From Trueperaceae bacterium (GTDB lineage Bacteria > Deinococcota > Deinococci > Deinococcales > Trueperaceae), in contig JARGGE010000219.1 of NCBI GenBank assembly GCA_029210865.1, forward strand, positions 1 through 5,243: a stretch of 5,243 nt of DNA, in the 5' to 3' direction. Position numbers and translations under genes: made by a program. Below the pieces are notes generated by a model that saw only the letters and a program-made list of their open reading frames with translations, did no database searches and was not told the DNA's origin. Below, in pieces: positions 5,092 through 5,243 of the stretch. The stretch's first letter is position 1, and each line of letters starts with the position of its first letter.

Positions 5092-5243
5092 CTAGCGCGT
5101 CACCTTGCGCCACCAGGCCCAGGCACCGCCGACGAGCGCGCCCACGAGGAAGCTGCCGCCGCCCCACACGACGGCGCTGGTGCCAGGCTGCCAGAAGCGC
5201 CAGTAGACGCCCAGCGTCGCGACGAACGCGGCGCCGATGCCCA
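5092..5243 (-). CDS. C-terminal end of an unidentified membrane protein (partial)
   Basis: Reading leftward from the window edge, a frame gives 49 residues, beginning GIGAAFVATLGVYWRFW and ending GGAWAWWRKVTR, then TAG at 5094-5092. Two hydrophobic stretches (GIGAAFVATLGVY and VVWGGGSFLVGALVGGAWAWW) and a short positive tail look like the last membrane helices of an integral membrane protein. Most of the gene lies outside the window, and I cannot name the family. It ends 26 nt before the EamA transporter start on the same strand, so the two are probably co-transcribed. Confidence 0.6.
   Translation of the reverse strand, partial: GIGAAFVATLGVYWRFWQPGTSAVVWGGGSFLVGALVGGAWAWWRKVTR

Overview
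This is a very GC-rich bacterial window. The flanks are over 70% GC by eye and the middle is visibly lower. The canonical sigma70-type promoter, encoded CCA tRNA ends and protein families confirm Bacteria. I cannot place the phylum: Actinomycetota, Deinococcota or Pseudomonadota would all fit.

Left flank (1-1910). A diguanylate cyclase, cut off by the window's left edge, reads rightward. It joins a phosphoacceptor-less receiver-like region to a complete GGDEF domain. Facing it is a classical short-chain dehydrogenase/reductase (983-1807). A GC-rich hairpin lies between the convergent stops.

Middle (about 1916-3736). This stretch looks like an acquired, decayed island. It begins at the 3' half of a broken tRNA-Arg gene (minus strand, anticodon loop to CCA, followed by a hairpin terminator). 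It ends at an intact tRNA-Arg(ACG) in the same orientation. Between them are a roughly 400-bp non-coding, repeat-bearing stretch, a TacA/TacT-like toxin-antitoxin pair (DUF1778 ribbon-helix-helix antitoxin plus GNAT acetyltransferase toxin), and a frameshifted, truncated IstB remnant of an IS21-family element. About 240 bp of unassigned sequence follow. No integrase is visible. The order fits tRNA-targeted integration followed by loss of most of the element.

Right flank (3710-5243). A minus-strand tRNA operon runs Ser(UGA), Ser(GCU), Arg(ACG). It has a near-consensus promoter (TTGACA, 18 bp, TATACT) and a rho-independent terminator. The promoter's -35 box contains the stop codon of the upstream EamA/DMT-family transporter gene. 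The C-terminal end of another membrane protein gene runs in from the right edge, 26 nt before the transporter's start, so these two probably share a transcript.

I see no convincing new biological system. The items most worth a second look are the tRNA-Arg relic with its adjacent direct repeats, and the TA module with its variant acetyl-CoA-binding motif.
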